This document shows, in pieces, positions 15,521-23,559 of a stretch of 24,569 nucleotides of DNA. Source of the DNA: Methanobacteriaceae archaeon (GTDB lineage: Archaea; Methanobacteriota; Methanobacteria; Methanobacteriales; Methanobacteriaceae); assembly GCA_030681145.1 (NCBI GenBank), contig JAUXXK010000040.1, forward strand, positions 1-24,569, in the 5' to 3' direction. The notes below the pieces were generated by a model that was given only the letters and a program-made list of their open reading frames with translations, searched no databases and had not been told where the DNA came from. Position numbers and translations under genes: made by a program. Numbering within the stretch: position 1 is the first letter of the stretch; each line of letters opens with the position of its first letter.

Positions 15521-16072
15521 TCATATTCTAAAAACAGCCATTAACTGCCTTAATGTGTTCATTGATTCTTTATCATCACTTAAAGCCAGTGCAAATTTCT
15601 GAATCATGACTCTTTTCTGATTTTCTTCTTGAATATTTATATTATGAATTATTTTATTGAATATCTCATCATGACCCTTGTCAGAAGGGCCCATGTCCCC
15701 CAGGTCATTTATTTTATTTCTTATTATCATTTTCAAACGGTGCATTGCATTTCGTGCATCTTCTACGTTTTCAGATTCTAATTTGCTAAATAAAATCCCT
15801 ATTTCAAAAGGATCAATTTTAAAACGACTGAAAATTATACCATCAGCTTTCATAGATTGAACACGTTGAATATTATCATAAATTTTAAGATCATATCCAA
15901 CCACCCCAATCTCATTTTGCATTAAAAGATGAATCAATGATTCATTCAAAGATTTATCAGAAATTGATAATCCTGAATCTTTTCTAGTTGTGTGCAAAAG
16001 CTCAATTTTGGAAAGATCCCCACTATCCAATGCCTGAAGAATTAATTTTCTTACTTCATACTTTTTAGGCAT
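15521..16072 (-). CDS. Hypothetical protein, possibly winged-helix N-terminus
   Basis: I do not recognise this 183-residue soluble protein. Residues ~1-65 (K-Y-E-V-R-K-L-I-L-Q-A-L, then S-L-N-E-S-L-I-H-L-L-M-Q-N-E-I-G-V-V-G-Y-D) have the spacing of a small winged-helix fold. The remainder is helical and charged, with L-S-K-L-E-S-E-N-V-E-D-A-R-N-A-M and a C-terminal F-A-L-A-L-S-D-D-K helix. No membrane span, cysteine pair or nucleotide motif is seen. The ATG at 16072 has no clear SD site, so the mRNA may be leaderless or nearly so. It lies divergent to the pilin cluster with about 210 bases between them, so a regulatory link is possible but unproven. Confidence 0.7.
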   Translation of the reverse strand: MPKKYEVRKLILQALDSGDLSKIELLHTTRKDSGLSISDKSLNESLIHLLMQNEIGVVGYDLKIYDNIQRVQSMKADGIIFSRFKIDPFEIGILFSKLESENVEDARNAMHRLKMIIRNKINDLGDMGPSDKGHDEIFNKIIHNINIQEENQKRVMIQKFALALSDDKESMNTLRQLMAVFRI

Positions 16073-16231
16073 AATCTTATATTATAGTTCATTAAAATAA
16101 TACTTTGTGATAATGAGCACATTATCATGAAATTTTAGTATGAAAATTTGAGTATATTAAATAATAAAAATTATAACGATAATACTAATAAACAATTGTT
16201 AACTTTGGTTCAAAATATCGTAATATAAATA

Positions 16232-16239
16232 TTTATATA
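16232..16239 (+). promoter_or_regulatory. TATA box of the pilin cluster
   Basis: TTTATATA lies about 50 bases before the first pilin start, predicting transcription start near 16260 and a short leader with the consensus SD GGAGGTG at 16272-16278. Position, sequence and the strong SD fit a highly expressed gene. Confidence 0.5.
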
Positions 16240-16285
16240 CTCGTTTTAATAAAGTATATATAATACATAATGGAGGTGTATCCCT

Positions 16286-16462
16286 ATGAAATTTTTAAAA
16301 GATGAAGCAGGACAAGGTGCAGCTGAGTACATTTTATTATTCGGTGGTGTAATCGTTATCGCAATCGCAGCATTAGTAATCTACAGAGCTTACTTCAGCT
16401 CCGCATCTGGCCTGAACGCATCACAAGATGTAAATAAAGTGCGAACTAATATGATGGGTTAA
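16286..16462 (+). CDS. Class III signal peptide pilin-like protein (first of three)
   Basis: A 58-residue prepilin. The basic/polar leader M-K-F-L-K-D-E-A-G is followed by Q10-G-A-A-E-Y-I-L-L-F-G-G, the class III (QxxxE) signature cut before Gln10 by an EppA/PibD-type peptidase; residues 15-33 are the hydrophobic assembly helix. The mature subunit would have only 49 residues, ending N-K-V-R-T-N-M-M-G. Asn44-Ala-Ser is an N-glycosylation sequon just past the helix. A consensus GGAGGTG ends 7 bases before the ATG. Codons are richer in C-ending forms (ATC, TAC, TTC, AAC, GGC) than in the third pilin, as in highly expressed genes, so this is likely the major subunit. A structural role in an adhesion pilus is inferred. 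Confidence 0.9.
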   Translation: MKFLKDEAGQGAAEYILLFGGVIVIAIAALVIYRAYFSSASGLNASQDVNKVRTNMMG

Positions 16463-16493
16463 ACCACAATTTAAATATTAGTGGATTTTAAAT

Positions 16494-16667
16494 ATGTTAG
16501 TCGATGAAAAAGCCCAAATTAGTGCTGAAATGATATTACTGGTCGGAGCTATTCTTATAATTGTAATTATAGTTGGTGGCTATGTATTTAATATATCCAG
16601 TTCTATTGCAGGTAATATAAGTAGCGTGGTTGATAGCGCTAGAGACTCAACGATTAACAAATTATAA
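16494..16667 (+). CDS. Class III signal peptide pilin-like protein (second, divergent)
   Basis: A 57-residue prepilin that departs from its neighbours. The leader is M-L-V-D-E-K-A, then Q8-I-S-A-E-M-I-L-L-V-G-A, keeping the Gln/Glu signature but replacing GAAEY with ISAEM. A long hydrophobic helix runs to ~residue 32. The mature tail has two N-x-S sequons, Asn33-Ile-Ser and Asn41-Ile-Ser. It starts 31 bases after the first pilin stop with only a weak SD-like AGTGGAT, which predicts lower translation. A minor or tip pilin role would fit, but this is inference. Its stop is followed by nine T. Confidence 0.85.
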   Translation: MLVDEKAQISAEMILLVGAILIIVIIVGGYVFNISSSIAGNISSVVDSARDSTINKL

Positions 16668-16674
16668 TTCAATA

Positions 16675-16683
16675 TTTTTTTTT
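16675..16683 (+). terminator. Oligo-T run between second and third pilin genes
   Basis: Nine consecutive T lie 8 bases after the second pilin stop and 30 bases before the third pilin start. In archaea this can end transcription, so it may lower expression of the third pilin. Confidence 0.45.
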
Positions 16684-16712
16684 ATTTTAAAACAATTGTT
16701 TAGGGGGATTTT

Positions 16713-16895
16713 ATGTCTTTTTTAAAAGATGAAAAAGGGCAGGGTGCCGCAGAATACATTCTACTTTTTGGTGGAGTTATTGTTATATCTATAATGGCAT
16801 TACTTATTTATAGAGAATATTGGATGAATAAATCCGATTTAAATATGGCTCAAGATCTAAACAAAGTACGGACTGAAGCAAATAAAAACGGATAA
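16713..16895 (+). CDS. Class III signal peptide pilin-like protein (third, paralogue of the first)
   Basis: A 60-residue prepilin closely related to the first: the segments F-L-K-D-E, Q10-G-A-A-E-Y-I-L-L-F-G-G-V-I-V-I and Q-D-L-N-K-V-R-T are shared. Differences cluster after the helix, where this copy has R-E-Y-W-M-N-K-S instead of R-A-Y-F-S-S-A-S, and the tail is more charged (T-E-A-N-K-N-G). Asn39-Lys-Ser is a sequon. The ATG at 16713 has AGGGGGAT just upstream. Its codons are AT-ending, like ordinary genes here, unlike the first copy. It looks like a duplicated, less expressed pilin. Confidence 0.88.
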   Translation: MSFLKDEKGQGAAEYILLFGGVIVISIMALLIYREYWMNKSDLNMAQDLNKVRTEANKNG

Positions 16896-17652
16896 TAATA
16901 TCATTTACTTCAAATTCTATATTTAGACTTTTTTATTTTTATAATATTTTAAAATCAATACACAATATTTTACATAGTATAATTACTGAAACAGAAGTTT
17001 CATATTTTTATAATTATAACTTCTTTAATTTTCATTTAAAATAAAATCTTGATTTAATAATTATTTAGAATTTGTTATTTTTCACTACTATATTATAAAC
17101 TTCTTTTGTATTCAAAACTTTATCTTACCATATATATGAATATTTCAACCCATAAGACCATTATATGGTAATCGTTTCCTCGACTTTTTTGAAGATGAAA
17201 AAATAGTAATTAAAACATAAGTGTATTTTGAAAGAGATATCTTAATAATATCAGTACATATCGGAATCAAGAAAAGCCGGGCACAGTCTTAAAAAGTTCA
17301 TGGAGATGTGACAATAACATACCAGTGAAAAATCCTCCTAAATCCACTATCCACTGTATAAATAAAAAGCCAGAAAAAACCTATAAAAAAGTAATAAATG
17401 TAATTAGGATAGGAAATGCGAATAATAACTCCATTCAACACCATTAATTTTTTTTATACACCAAATATCCGTGCTGAAAAAAATTAATGTTAAAAGATAG
17501 TTAATGAGAATTACTTTCTTGAAATACTGAATCCCATTTATTAATCTTCAAAAGACTTTCCTATTCCCTGAAAAAAAGATATTTCTTACTTGTAAAAAAT
17601 TTATAAAACGTGTCAAAAATAATCAAAATTTAATTATATCATATTTAATAGT
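16896..17652. other. Long non-coding region between pilins and the oligosaccharyltransferase
   Basis: A 757-base stretch between convergent units. T-rich runs at 16929-16940 probably end the pilin transcript. A perfect 10-base inverted repeat is listed separately. From about 17240 to 17440 the sequence is visibly less AT-rich than its surroundings and holds a 48-codon frame on the minus strand (17444 to 17298) encoding a hydrophobic peptide (Y-Y-F-F-I-G-F-F-W-L-F-I-Y). That frame lacks an SD at proper distance. It could be a decayed gene, a small membrane peptide, an RNA gene or chance. Confidence 0.5.
17125..17171. repeat. Perfect 10-base inverted repeat
   Basis: TTACCATATA at 17125-17134 is matched by its reverse complement at 17162-17171 with a 27-base spacer. 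It could form a stem-loop in RNA or bind a dimeric protein; no neighbouring start codon makes it an obvious operator. Confidence 0.6.
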
Positions 17653-19830
17653 TTAATTCTTAATTTTTGATTCCCATAATATGCTAGAATTATTTTTATA
17701 GACGGGTTTAAAGTATTCAGTTGGTTGTTTAAGAAGTATTAATTTAGTGAAAAGCGAATTTTGATATTTTTTATCAATAATAATCACCATATTTTTATCC
17801 ATTACAAAAATCATGTAAGAATCACTTTTATTGTTTGAATAAAATGTGCTTATATTGTTTTTATCCACAATACTAAATGAATAAGGTGGAGTTCCATTCA
17901 AAAAAGCCTTTTTATTTTCAAGATCTAAAACAGCTCCATTGCTGTATTTTTTCAAGGAAGTAGTATTATTAGTATAACCTCTAGAATAAGTATAATTATC
18001 TTTTTTTGAGCTATTGAAATTCCAATCACCAAATAAAAACATCCAGTACCCGACATAGACCATCTCATCATTGGTGAAAATAATGAAAGGATGGGTATTA
18101 GAAGGATGAGTATCATTTAATATTTTTTCGGTTAAATTAGACTTAATTTTGTAATCATCGATTAAAATATGTCGTGCTTGGTTCTTAGAAACCCCTAATA
18201 TATTATTCATGATTTTTACGGTTAAAGATGTATTCTTAGTTTGATTTTCCAAAAACAAATATGAATTATCACCACTAGATGAAAGCATACTCATTATACC
18301 TGCAGATAACGTTTCATTATCTGTAGCAAATGCCCTAAATACCCAGTATGCACGAGGTGTGTTTTGAGATCCTCCATCAAATAGAACCGGCCGTTTTGCA
18401 TATTGGGTGAAAAAATGGCCGTATCCCCAATCAGTGATTATCACAGTATCATTTGAAGTATTGGAATTAATCCACAAAGCGGCACTTGCTATATCATCAT
18501 CAACACCGGGAATCATACGCTCTGTAGTCTGTTCAACATTAATTATAGGAGGAATACATATAATCAATACCAATATAATCGATAAAATAGTTGTTAAATT
18601 CTTATTAAAGATACTTATTGGATAATTTTTTAGATATTGAACTATAATTCCCATTAGTATTCCAGAAAAAATCGCTAAAGGAGGTATTACTAACATTCCA
18701 AATCGTATACTGGATGAATAAGCAACTAACGCTATGGTTATCCAGGTGAAAATTAGAATAAACCCAAACCAGCTCAATTTAGGAAGATATTTATTTCTCA
18801 TTTTGCTACGCAACATTACACTAGCAATAACAAAAATTCCGAATATCCCTAAACCTAAATTAACTGGACCCACACCAGACAAAAATTCCTCTAAAACAGG
18901 TTTATGCAGCTCACCAACTGATTCATAAATATTTGGCCATGAAACATTAGATTCTATACCTGGAAGAAGCGGGAGGAAATTTATGGGATAATAAATTACA
19001 TGAAGAATCCCATTTATACCCGATGTCAATACAATTAAAAAGAAAGAAATTCCAAAAAAAGATGTGGCTATTTCTAAAAATGTTTTAATTTGAATTTTTC
19101 TAATTTTACAAAGAATTATATAGATTATACTAGTGAAAAGGATTATATAAAACAAATAAGGCCATCCGGTCCAGGCCAGAGAAAATAAAAGCATTGAAAA
19201 TGATGATAACACAGTATATAAAATTCTATTTTTTTTATTTGATGTTTCCATGGCTTCTGAAAAAAAAAATATGGTTAAAAAAGGGATTATAATATTGAAC
19301 ATATCGGTATCAAAAAATCCAGGTAACGTTCTCATTAAATATATAGGTGCAGATACAACCAAAATTCCAGTAACAAAACCGGCATATTCACCAGTATATT
19401 TACGAACAAATAAATATCCTACAATACCTGCTAAAGGGCCAAGGACCGCCGGAATCCAAAAAGAAACATCTAATAAAGACATATTGACGAATAAATTAAC
19501 TAAAATGAAAGAAAACGCGGCCAACCAAACAATTAATGGCGGATAAACTGCAGGCCTACCCGGAGGAAAATAAGAAAAAGAATCCCAGCTTTGATTATAT
19601 TTAATAGTATCTCCCAAATGCCCATTTTTTAGAAAATTCTCTGTTAGACGTAAGTTATAATATGAATCAAGTTCATACATGTAAGGAAGGCCATTACTAT
19701 CCATATACTGACTTTTTTCAGTTTCATTTATGCCTGGAAGATTTGATGATTCAAATCTTAATAAAAAACCCGTGGAAAATATAATTAAAATTATAAAAAT
19801 AGGAATGATATTGTCTTTTTTAAAATTCAT
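17653..19830 (-). CDS. STT3/PglB-like oligosaccharyltransferase
   Basis: A ~725-residue GT-C glycosyltransferase expected to move a lipid-linked glycan onto asparagine outside the cell. About 11-13 membrane spans fill residues ~8-440. The first external loop holds E-L-D-S-Y-Y-N-L-R-L, and a second loop F-F-D-T-D-M-F carries the DxD acid pair. The soluble C-terminal domain starts near 440. Where the family has WWDxG, this protein reads T-D467-W-G-Y-G-H, followed by R-P-V-L-F-D-G-G-S-Q-N. Its C-terminus (N-G-A-V-L-D-L, V-M-D-K-N-M, K-L-I-L-L) looks more like bacterial PglB than like long AglB. I favour the ATG at 19830 because ATGATC lies just upstream; the ATG at 19839 would add three residues. 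Located 73 bases after coaD on the same strand. Confidence 0.85.
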   Translation of the reverse strand: MNFKKDNIIPIFIILIIFSTGFLLRFESSNLPGINETEKSQYMDSNGLPYMYELDSYYNLRLTENFLKNGHLGDTIKYNQSWDSFSYFPPGRPAVYPPLIVWLAAFSFILVNLFVNMSLLDVSFWIPAVLGPLAGIVGYLFVRKYTGEYAGFVTGILVVSAPIYLMRTLPGFFDTDMFNIIIPFLTIFFFSEAMETSNKKNRILYTVLSSFSMLLFSLAWTGWPYLFYIILFTSIIYIILCKIRKIQIKTFLEIATSFFGISFFLIVLTSGINGILHVIYYPINFLPLLPGIESNVSWPNIYESVGELHKPVLEEFLSGVGPVNLGLGIFGIFVIASVMLRSKMRNKYLPKLSWFGFILIFTWITIALVAYSSSIRFGMLVIPPLAIFSGILMGIIVQYLKNYPISIFNKNLTTILSIILVLIICIPPIINVEQTTERMIPGVDDDIASAALWINSNTSNDTVIITDWGYGHFFTQYAKRPVLFDGGSQNTPRAYWVFRAFATDNETLSAGIMSMLSSSGDNSYLFLENQTKNTSLTVKIMNNILGVSKNQARHILIDDYKIKSNLTEKILNDTHPSNTHPFIIFTNDEMVYVGYWMFLFGDWNFNSSKKDNYTYSRGYTNNTTSLKKYSNGAVLDLENKKAFLNGTPPYSFSIVDKNNISTFYSNNKSDSYMIFVMDKNMVIIIDKKYQNSLFTKLILLKQPTEYFKPVYKNNSSILWESKIKN

Positions 19831-19912
19831 GAAGATCATCGCTTTATTAATGTAATAGTTGATATTTAATATATTTTAAGCCATTTAATAAATTTAAATA
19901 TGATTTTAAGCC

Positions 19913-20392
19913 TCAACGAAAAGCATTCCTGATTTTATTCAATATATGGCCCATTCTATCTATTTCACCTTTTCTAATACGGGTGGATGAAATAGGTACT
20001 CCATCATCGGCTGAAACCATATCAATTACAATTATATCTAAAAGTGGAATTCCATTCTTTTTTCTAATTTTATTAATGGCTCTGGCCCCAGTTTCAGTTT
20101 CTTTACTGACCACAATTGCATCAAATTCTGTTTCATGAATGGTTGGTCCATATGAATCTTCCAATCGCACTACACTAAATTTTTGAGGATATTTTGATAA
20201 AAAGTCTTTCAAATTGGACATTCTGGTATCACATGGGTCTATGTCTCCCTTTTTACCTCCGAAAATATCAGAAGTGACTCCTATAATAATTTCATCACCG
20301 AATTTAAATGCTTCTTCCAGAAGTCTGCTATGGCCCTTATGGAACTTATCAAATGTTCCTCCCACAGCCACTTTTTTGTATTTTTTATCCAT
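19913..20392 (-). CDS. coaD: Phosphopantetheine adenylyltransferase, archaeal/eukaryotic type
   Basis: Transfers AMP from ATP to 4'-phosphopantetheine, giving dephospho-CoA, the next-to-last step of coenzyme A synthesis. The nucleotidyltransferase motif is G-G-T-F-D-K-F-H-K-G-H (T/HxGH type) at ~11-21; the second motif I-S-S-T-R-I-R lies near residue 137. Length 159 aa is normal. The ATG at 20392 has AGGTC about 5 bases upstream. It is divergent from the radical SAM gene, sharing a 157-base promoter region, and probably co-transcribed with the oligosaccharyltransferase gene behind it; no functional link is evident. Confidence 0.94.
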   Translation of the reverse strand: MDKKYKKVAVGGTFDKFHKGHSRLLEEAFKFGDEIIIGVTSDIFGGKKGDIDPCDTRMSNLKDFLSKYPQKFSVVRLEDSYGPTIHETEFDAIVVSKETETGARAINKIRKKNGIPLLDIIVIDMVSADDGVPISSTRIRKGEIDRMGHILNKIRNAFR

Positions 20393-20549
20393 TTTAAGAC
20401 CTTTTTTGTAGTAATATCCATTTAGAATATTAAAAGAATTTTTTAGTATATTAAATTTAATATCTTATATTAAGTATTTTTCATTCATTATTTTAATAAG
20501 AATTTTTTATTTTCGATATATTGATTATATGTGAATATAATTATAGATT

Positions 20550-22106
20550 ATGCTAAAAGAACACAACGTTGTGTTGAAAAATCCACTTAAAGTAGATTTG
20601 AGATTTGCATCATGTTATCCTAATCTTTACCGGACAGCCATGTCTTCTCTAGGATTCCATATCCTTTATGAGTTTCTAAATTCAAGAGAGGATACGTGGT
20701 GTGAAAGGGTGGTTTATCCGTATTCACGCAGTTTAGAATCATCAACCCCCTTAAAAAGCTTTGATATAGTAAGCTTCTCTTTGCAGTACGAGCAGGATTA
20801 TTTTAATGTGCTGGAAATGTTGGAAAAAGGAGGCATATCTGCATGGAAAAGTGATCGTGGGATAAATGATCCGTTGGTGATAGCTGGAGGGCCTTGTGCA
20901 ACTTCTAATCCAATACCAATGTCAGAATTTGTTGATTTATTTATAATTGGAGAAGCAGAAGGAATAATGGATCAATTAATTGATAAATATCTGGAGCTGG
21001 ATAATCCAAAAAGGCAAATTGAATCATTTTTAGATATAAAAGGTGTTTATTTGCCAGATTATCCTGCTGAAAGGGTGATTGTTAAAAAAATGGATGATGC
21101 ATGCCATCCTGTACATCAAGTTGTTCCGGAAACTGATGATAAAAATCTTAAACCCGCACTGGGACAATCTTTTTTACTTGGCGTATCCCGGGGTTGCTCT
21201 AGAGGGTGTCGATTTTGTATGGCTGGTTATTTATATCGGCCTAGGAGGGAAACTTCTCTTAAAAAACTTTTTAAAATTGCTGAAGATGGAAGAGATGCCA
21301 CAGGACTTAATAAAATTGCTCTCATAAGTGCTGCCGTATCTGATTATTCTAAAATTGATGATCTATGTTCTGGACTATTAGAGAGAGGTTTCACTATTAC
21401 TACACCTTCTTTGAGGATAGAGTCTGTTTCAGCTGAGACTCTTGATTCGTTGGTAAAAAGCGGTCTAAAAACCATAACCTTGGCTCCAGAATCTATTTAT
21501 TGTGTTAGAAAAAGTTTAAATAAACCCATAAATGATGAAAAAATATTTGATGTGGTAAAAAATGCTTTAAAGACTGGTTTAAATGTTAAATTATATTTTT
21601 TAGCGGGTTCTCCCTTTGAAACAGGAAAAACAATGAAAGATATGGTTGAATTTATGAAAAATTTAAGTATTCTTTCTAAAAAGAAAAATACCATTCGTTT
21701 CAGTGTGAATCCATTAATTCCTAAACCACATACCCCTTTACAGTGGCAAGGTTATGATTTGAAATTAATAAAATCAAAACTCAACTATTTAAAATCAAAT
21801 CTTAAAAAAGAACCTATCAAATTTGAAAGTCCGCGTATGGGTTTAATTCAACATGTTTTATCCACTGGGGGATCAGAGGTAAGTAATTTAATTGAAAGAT
21901 CATTATATAATAAAATTCCATTAACTGATTGGAAAAAGTTTGCTTCCCCTAAAAATATGGACGATCTTCTTCCCTGGAAAAATATAAATGTGGGTTTGAA
22001 TGATGATTTTTTAAAAAAAGAATATTTTAAGTTTGTAAATAACCAGGAAACACTTTGGTGTGAAGAATCATACTGTTATAATTGTGGTTCATGTGACAAA
22101 AAATAA
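20550..22106 (+). CDS. Radical SAM protein with B12-binding-like N-terminus
   Basis: A 518-residue protein of the COG1032 type. Residues ~15-190 resemble the cobalamin-binding-like domain of such enzymes (C-Y-P-N-L-Y-R-T-A-M-S-S-L-G, then V-S-F-S-L-Q-Y-E-Q-D-Y, A-G-G-P-C-A-T-S-N-P, I-G-E-A-E-G), without an obvious DxHxxG cobalamin site. The [4Fe-4S]-SAM motif is C216-x3-C220-x2-C223 in R-G-C-S-R-G-C-R-F-C. The C-terminus ends with a further C509-x2-C512-x2-C515 cluster just before the stop, which may bind another Fe-S centre or zinc. It resembles the TIGR03960 group; the reaction is unknown. No clear SD precedes the ATG at 20550, so a leaderless mRNA is possible. Confidence 0.85.
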   Translation: MLKEHNVVLKNPLKVDLRFASCYPNLYRTAMSSLGFHILYEFLNSREDTWCERVVYPYSRSLESSTPLKSFDIVSFSLQYEQDYFNVLEMLEKGGISAWKSDRGINDPLVIAGGPCATSNPIPMSEFVDLFIIGEAEGIMDQLIDKYLELDNPKRQIESFLDIKGVYLPDYPAERVIVKKMDDACHPVHQVVPETDDKNLKPALGQSFLLGVSRGCSRGCRFCMAGYLYRPRRETSLKKLFKIAEDGRDATGLNKIALISAAVSDYSKIDDLCSGLLERGFTITTPSLRIESVSAETLDSLVKSGLKTITLAPESIYCVRKSLNKPINDEKIFDVVKNALKTGLNVKLYFLAGSPFETGKTMKDMVEFMKNLSILSKKKNTIRFSVNPLIPKPHTPLQWQGYDLKLIKSKLNYLKSNLKKEPIKFESPRMGLIQHVLSTGGSEVSNLIERSLYNKIPLTDWKKFASPKNMDDLLPWKNINVGLNDDFLKKEYFKFVNNQETLWCEESYCYNCGSCDKK

Positions 22107-22222
22107 TTTATAAACATTTAATTGATTTCAGTAGCACAGTAATATTATTAATCCCTCTGCAAGTAAATAATAATAATTTAATTTATTAAAGAATATTATT
22201 CTAAATTTTTAGAGTTGATAAT

Positions 22223-23344
22223 GTGATATATCCCGCAAATAGAGTTAAATCAATCCAGTTATCTCAAATTAGAAAGATGTTTGAGGTTTGTAGTGAAAAT
22301 GCAATCAATTTAGGCATAGGTGAACCAGATTTTGATACACCACCCCACATTCGCCAGGCAGTAATCCAGGCTCTTGAAGAAGGATTTACTCACTACACAT
22401 TCAATAAAGGAATTTTAGAGCTAAGAGAAGCCATAGCAAAAAAATTGAATAACGAAAATAAAGTAAAAGCTGACCCAGACTCCATAATAGTAACTGTAGG
22501 AGCTAGTGAAGCTATTTACATGTGCACCCAAGCATTTATAAATAAAGGAGATGAGGTAATGATTCCAGACCCGGGGTTTTTATCTTATGATGCTTGTATT
22601 AAACTCGCAGAAGGTATCACTGTCCCATTACCTTTGAAAATTGAAAATGATTTTAGAATGACCCTTGAAGATGTGGAAAATAACTTAACCAATAAAACCA
22701 AGGCCATTATACTAAATTCCCCGTCCAATCCTACGGGAAGTGTAATGAAAAAAAGTGAAATTAAAGCTATTAGTAAACTAGCTGAAGACGAAGATATAAT
22801 TATTATTTCTGATGAAATCTATGAAAAAATAATATATGGGGCCTCACATCATAGTCCCGGAGAATTTACAGATAATGCTATTGTAATAAATGGTTTTTCT
22901 AAGACATATGCTATGACCGGTTTTCGAGTGGGTTACCTAGCTGCCAGGGAAGATATTATCGAAGAATTACTAAAAATCCACCAGTACAATACAGCCTGTG
23001 CCAGTTCAATATCCCAAAAAGCTGCTCTTGCAGCTATTGAAGGTCCTCAAGACTGTGTTAAGGAAATGGTAGATGAATTCCGTCGTAGAAGAGATTTAAT
23101 GGTCAGAAGATTGAATGATATGGGATGGGAAACAAAAATACCAGAAGGGGCATTTTACACATTCCCCAAAGTTAAAGACTCTCAAAAATTCGTTTCTGAA
23201 GCTCTTAAAAATGATGTTGTAACTGTGCCTGGAGAAGCATTTGGTCAAAATGGTGCAGAACATGTTAGAATGTCTTATGCAGCATCTTATGATGAAATAA
23301 AAACTGCTATGGACCGTTTAGAAAATATTAATTTTAAATTATGA
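22223..23344 (+). CDS. Class I/II PLP-dependent aminotransferase (aspartate-aminotransferase-like)
   Basis: A 373-residue fold-type I aminotransferase of the Ig subgroup. Motifs: N-L-G-I-G-E-P-D-F-D-T-P, N-S-P-S-N-P-T-G, S-D-E-I-Y-E-K-I, and the PLP lysine Lys227 in N-G-F-S-K-T-Y-A-M-T-G-F-R-V-G-Y; the C-terminal substrate-binding arginine is in V-R-M-S-Y-A. It moves an amino group between an amino acid and a 2-oxo acid; aspartate or an aromatic amino acid are likely substrates, but motifs do not decide. The start is GTG at 22223, with GAGTTGAT ending about 3 bases upstream; the family N-terminus begins there. The next aminotransferase follows after 215 bases. Confidence 0.92.
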   Translation: MIYPANRVKSIQLSQIRKMFEVCSENAINLGIGEPDFDTPPHIRQAVIQALEEGFTHYTFNKGILELREAIAKKLNNENKVKADPDSIIVTVGASEAIYMCTQAFINKGDEVMIPDPGFLSYDACIKLAEGITVPLPLKIENDFRMTLEDVENNLTNKTKAIILNSPSNPTGSVMKKSEIKAISKLAEDEDIIIISDEIYEKIIYGASHHSPGEFTDNAIVINGFSKTYAMTGFRVGYLAAREDIIEELLKIHQYNTACASSISQKAALAAIEGPQDCVKEMVDEFRRRRDLMVRRLNDMGWETKIPEGAFYTFPKVKDSQKFVSEALKNDVVTVPGEAFGQNGAEHVRMSYAASYDEIKTAMDRLENINFKL

Positions 23345-23559
23345 TATTTTATTGCAATCTCTTATTATAGTAAGTTGTAAAATTTTATAGATAATCACAC
23401 AATATATCATTTAAGTGGAGAATATTTAAAAAAATAGATATTCAATTGATAAACGTCATTTTTACCAATTTGACTAATATTATGATTTAATTATGAATTT
23501 ATAGCCCTCACCAGATTATTCTGTAATGCCGTAGGCCGTTATTTTAAGGAATGAAGTAA

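Noticed and set aside
17298..17444. 48-codon hydrophobic frame as a definite small gene
   Set aside because: No SD at a usable distance and no recognisable family; kept only as a possibility in the non-coding region entry.
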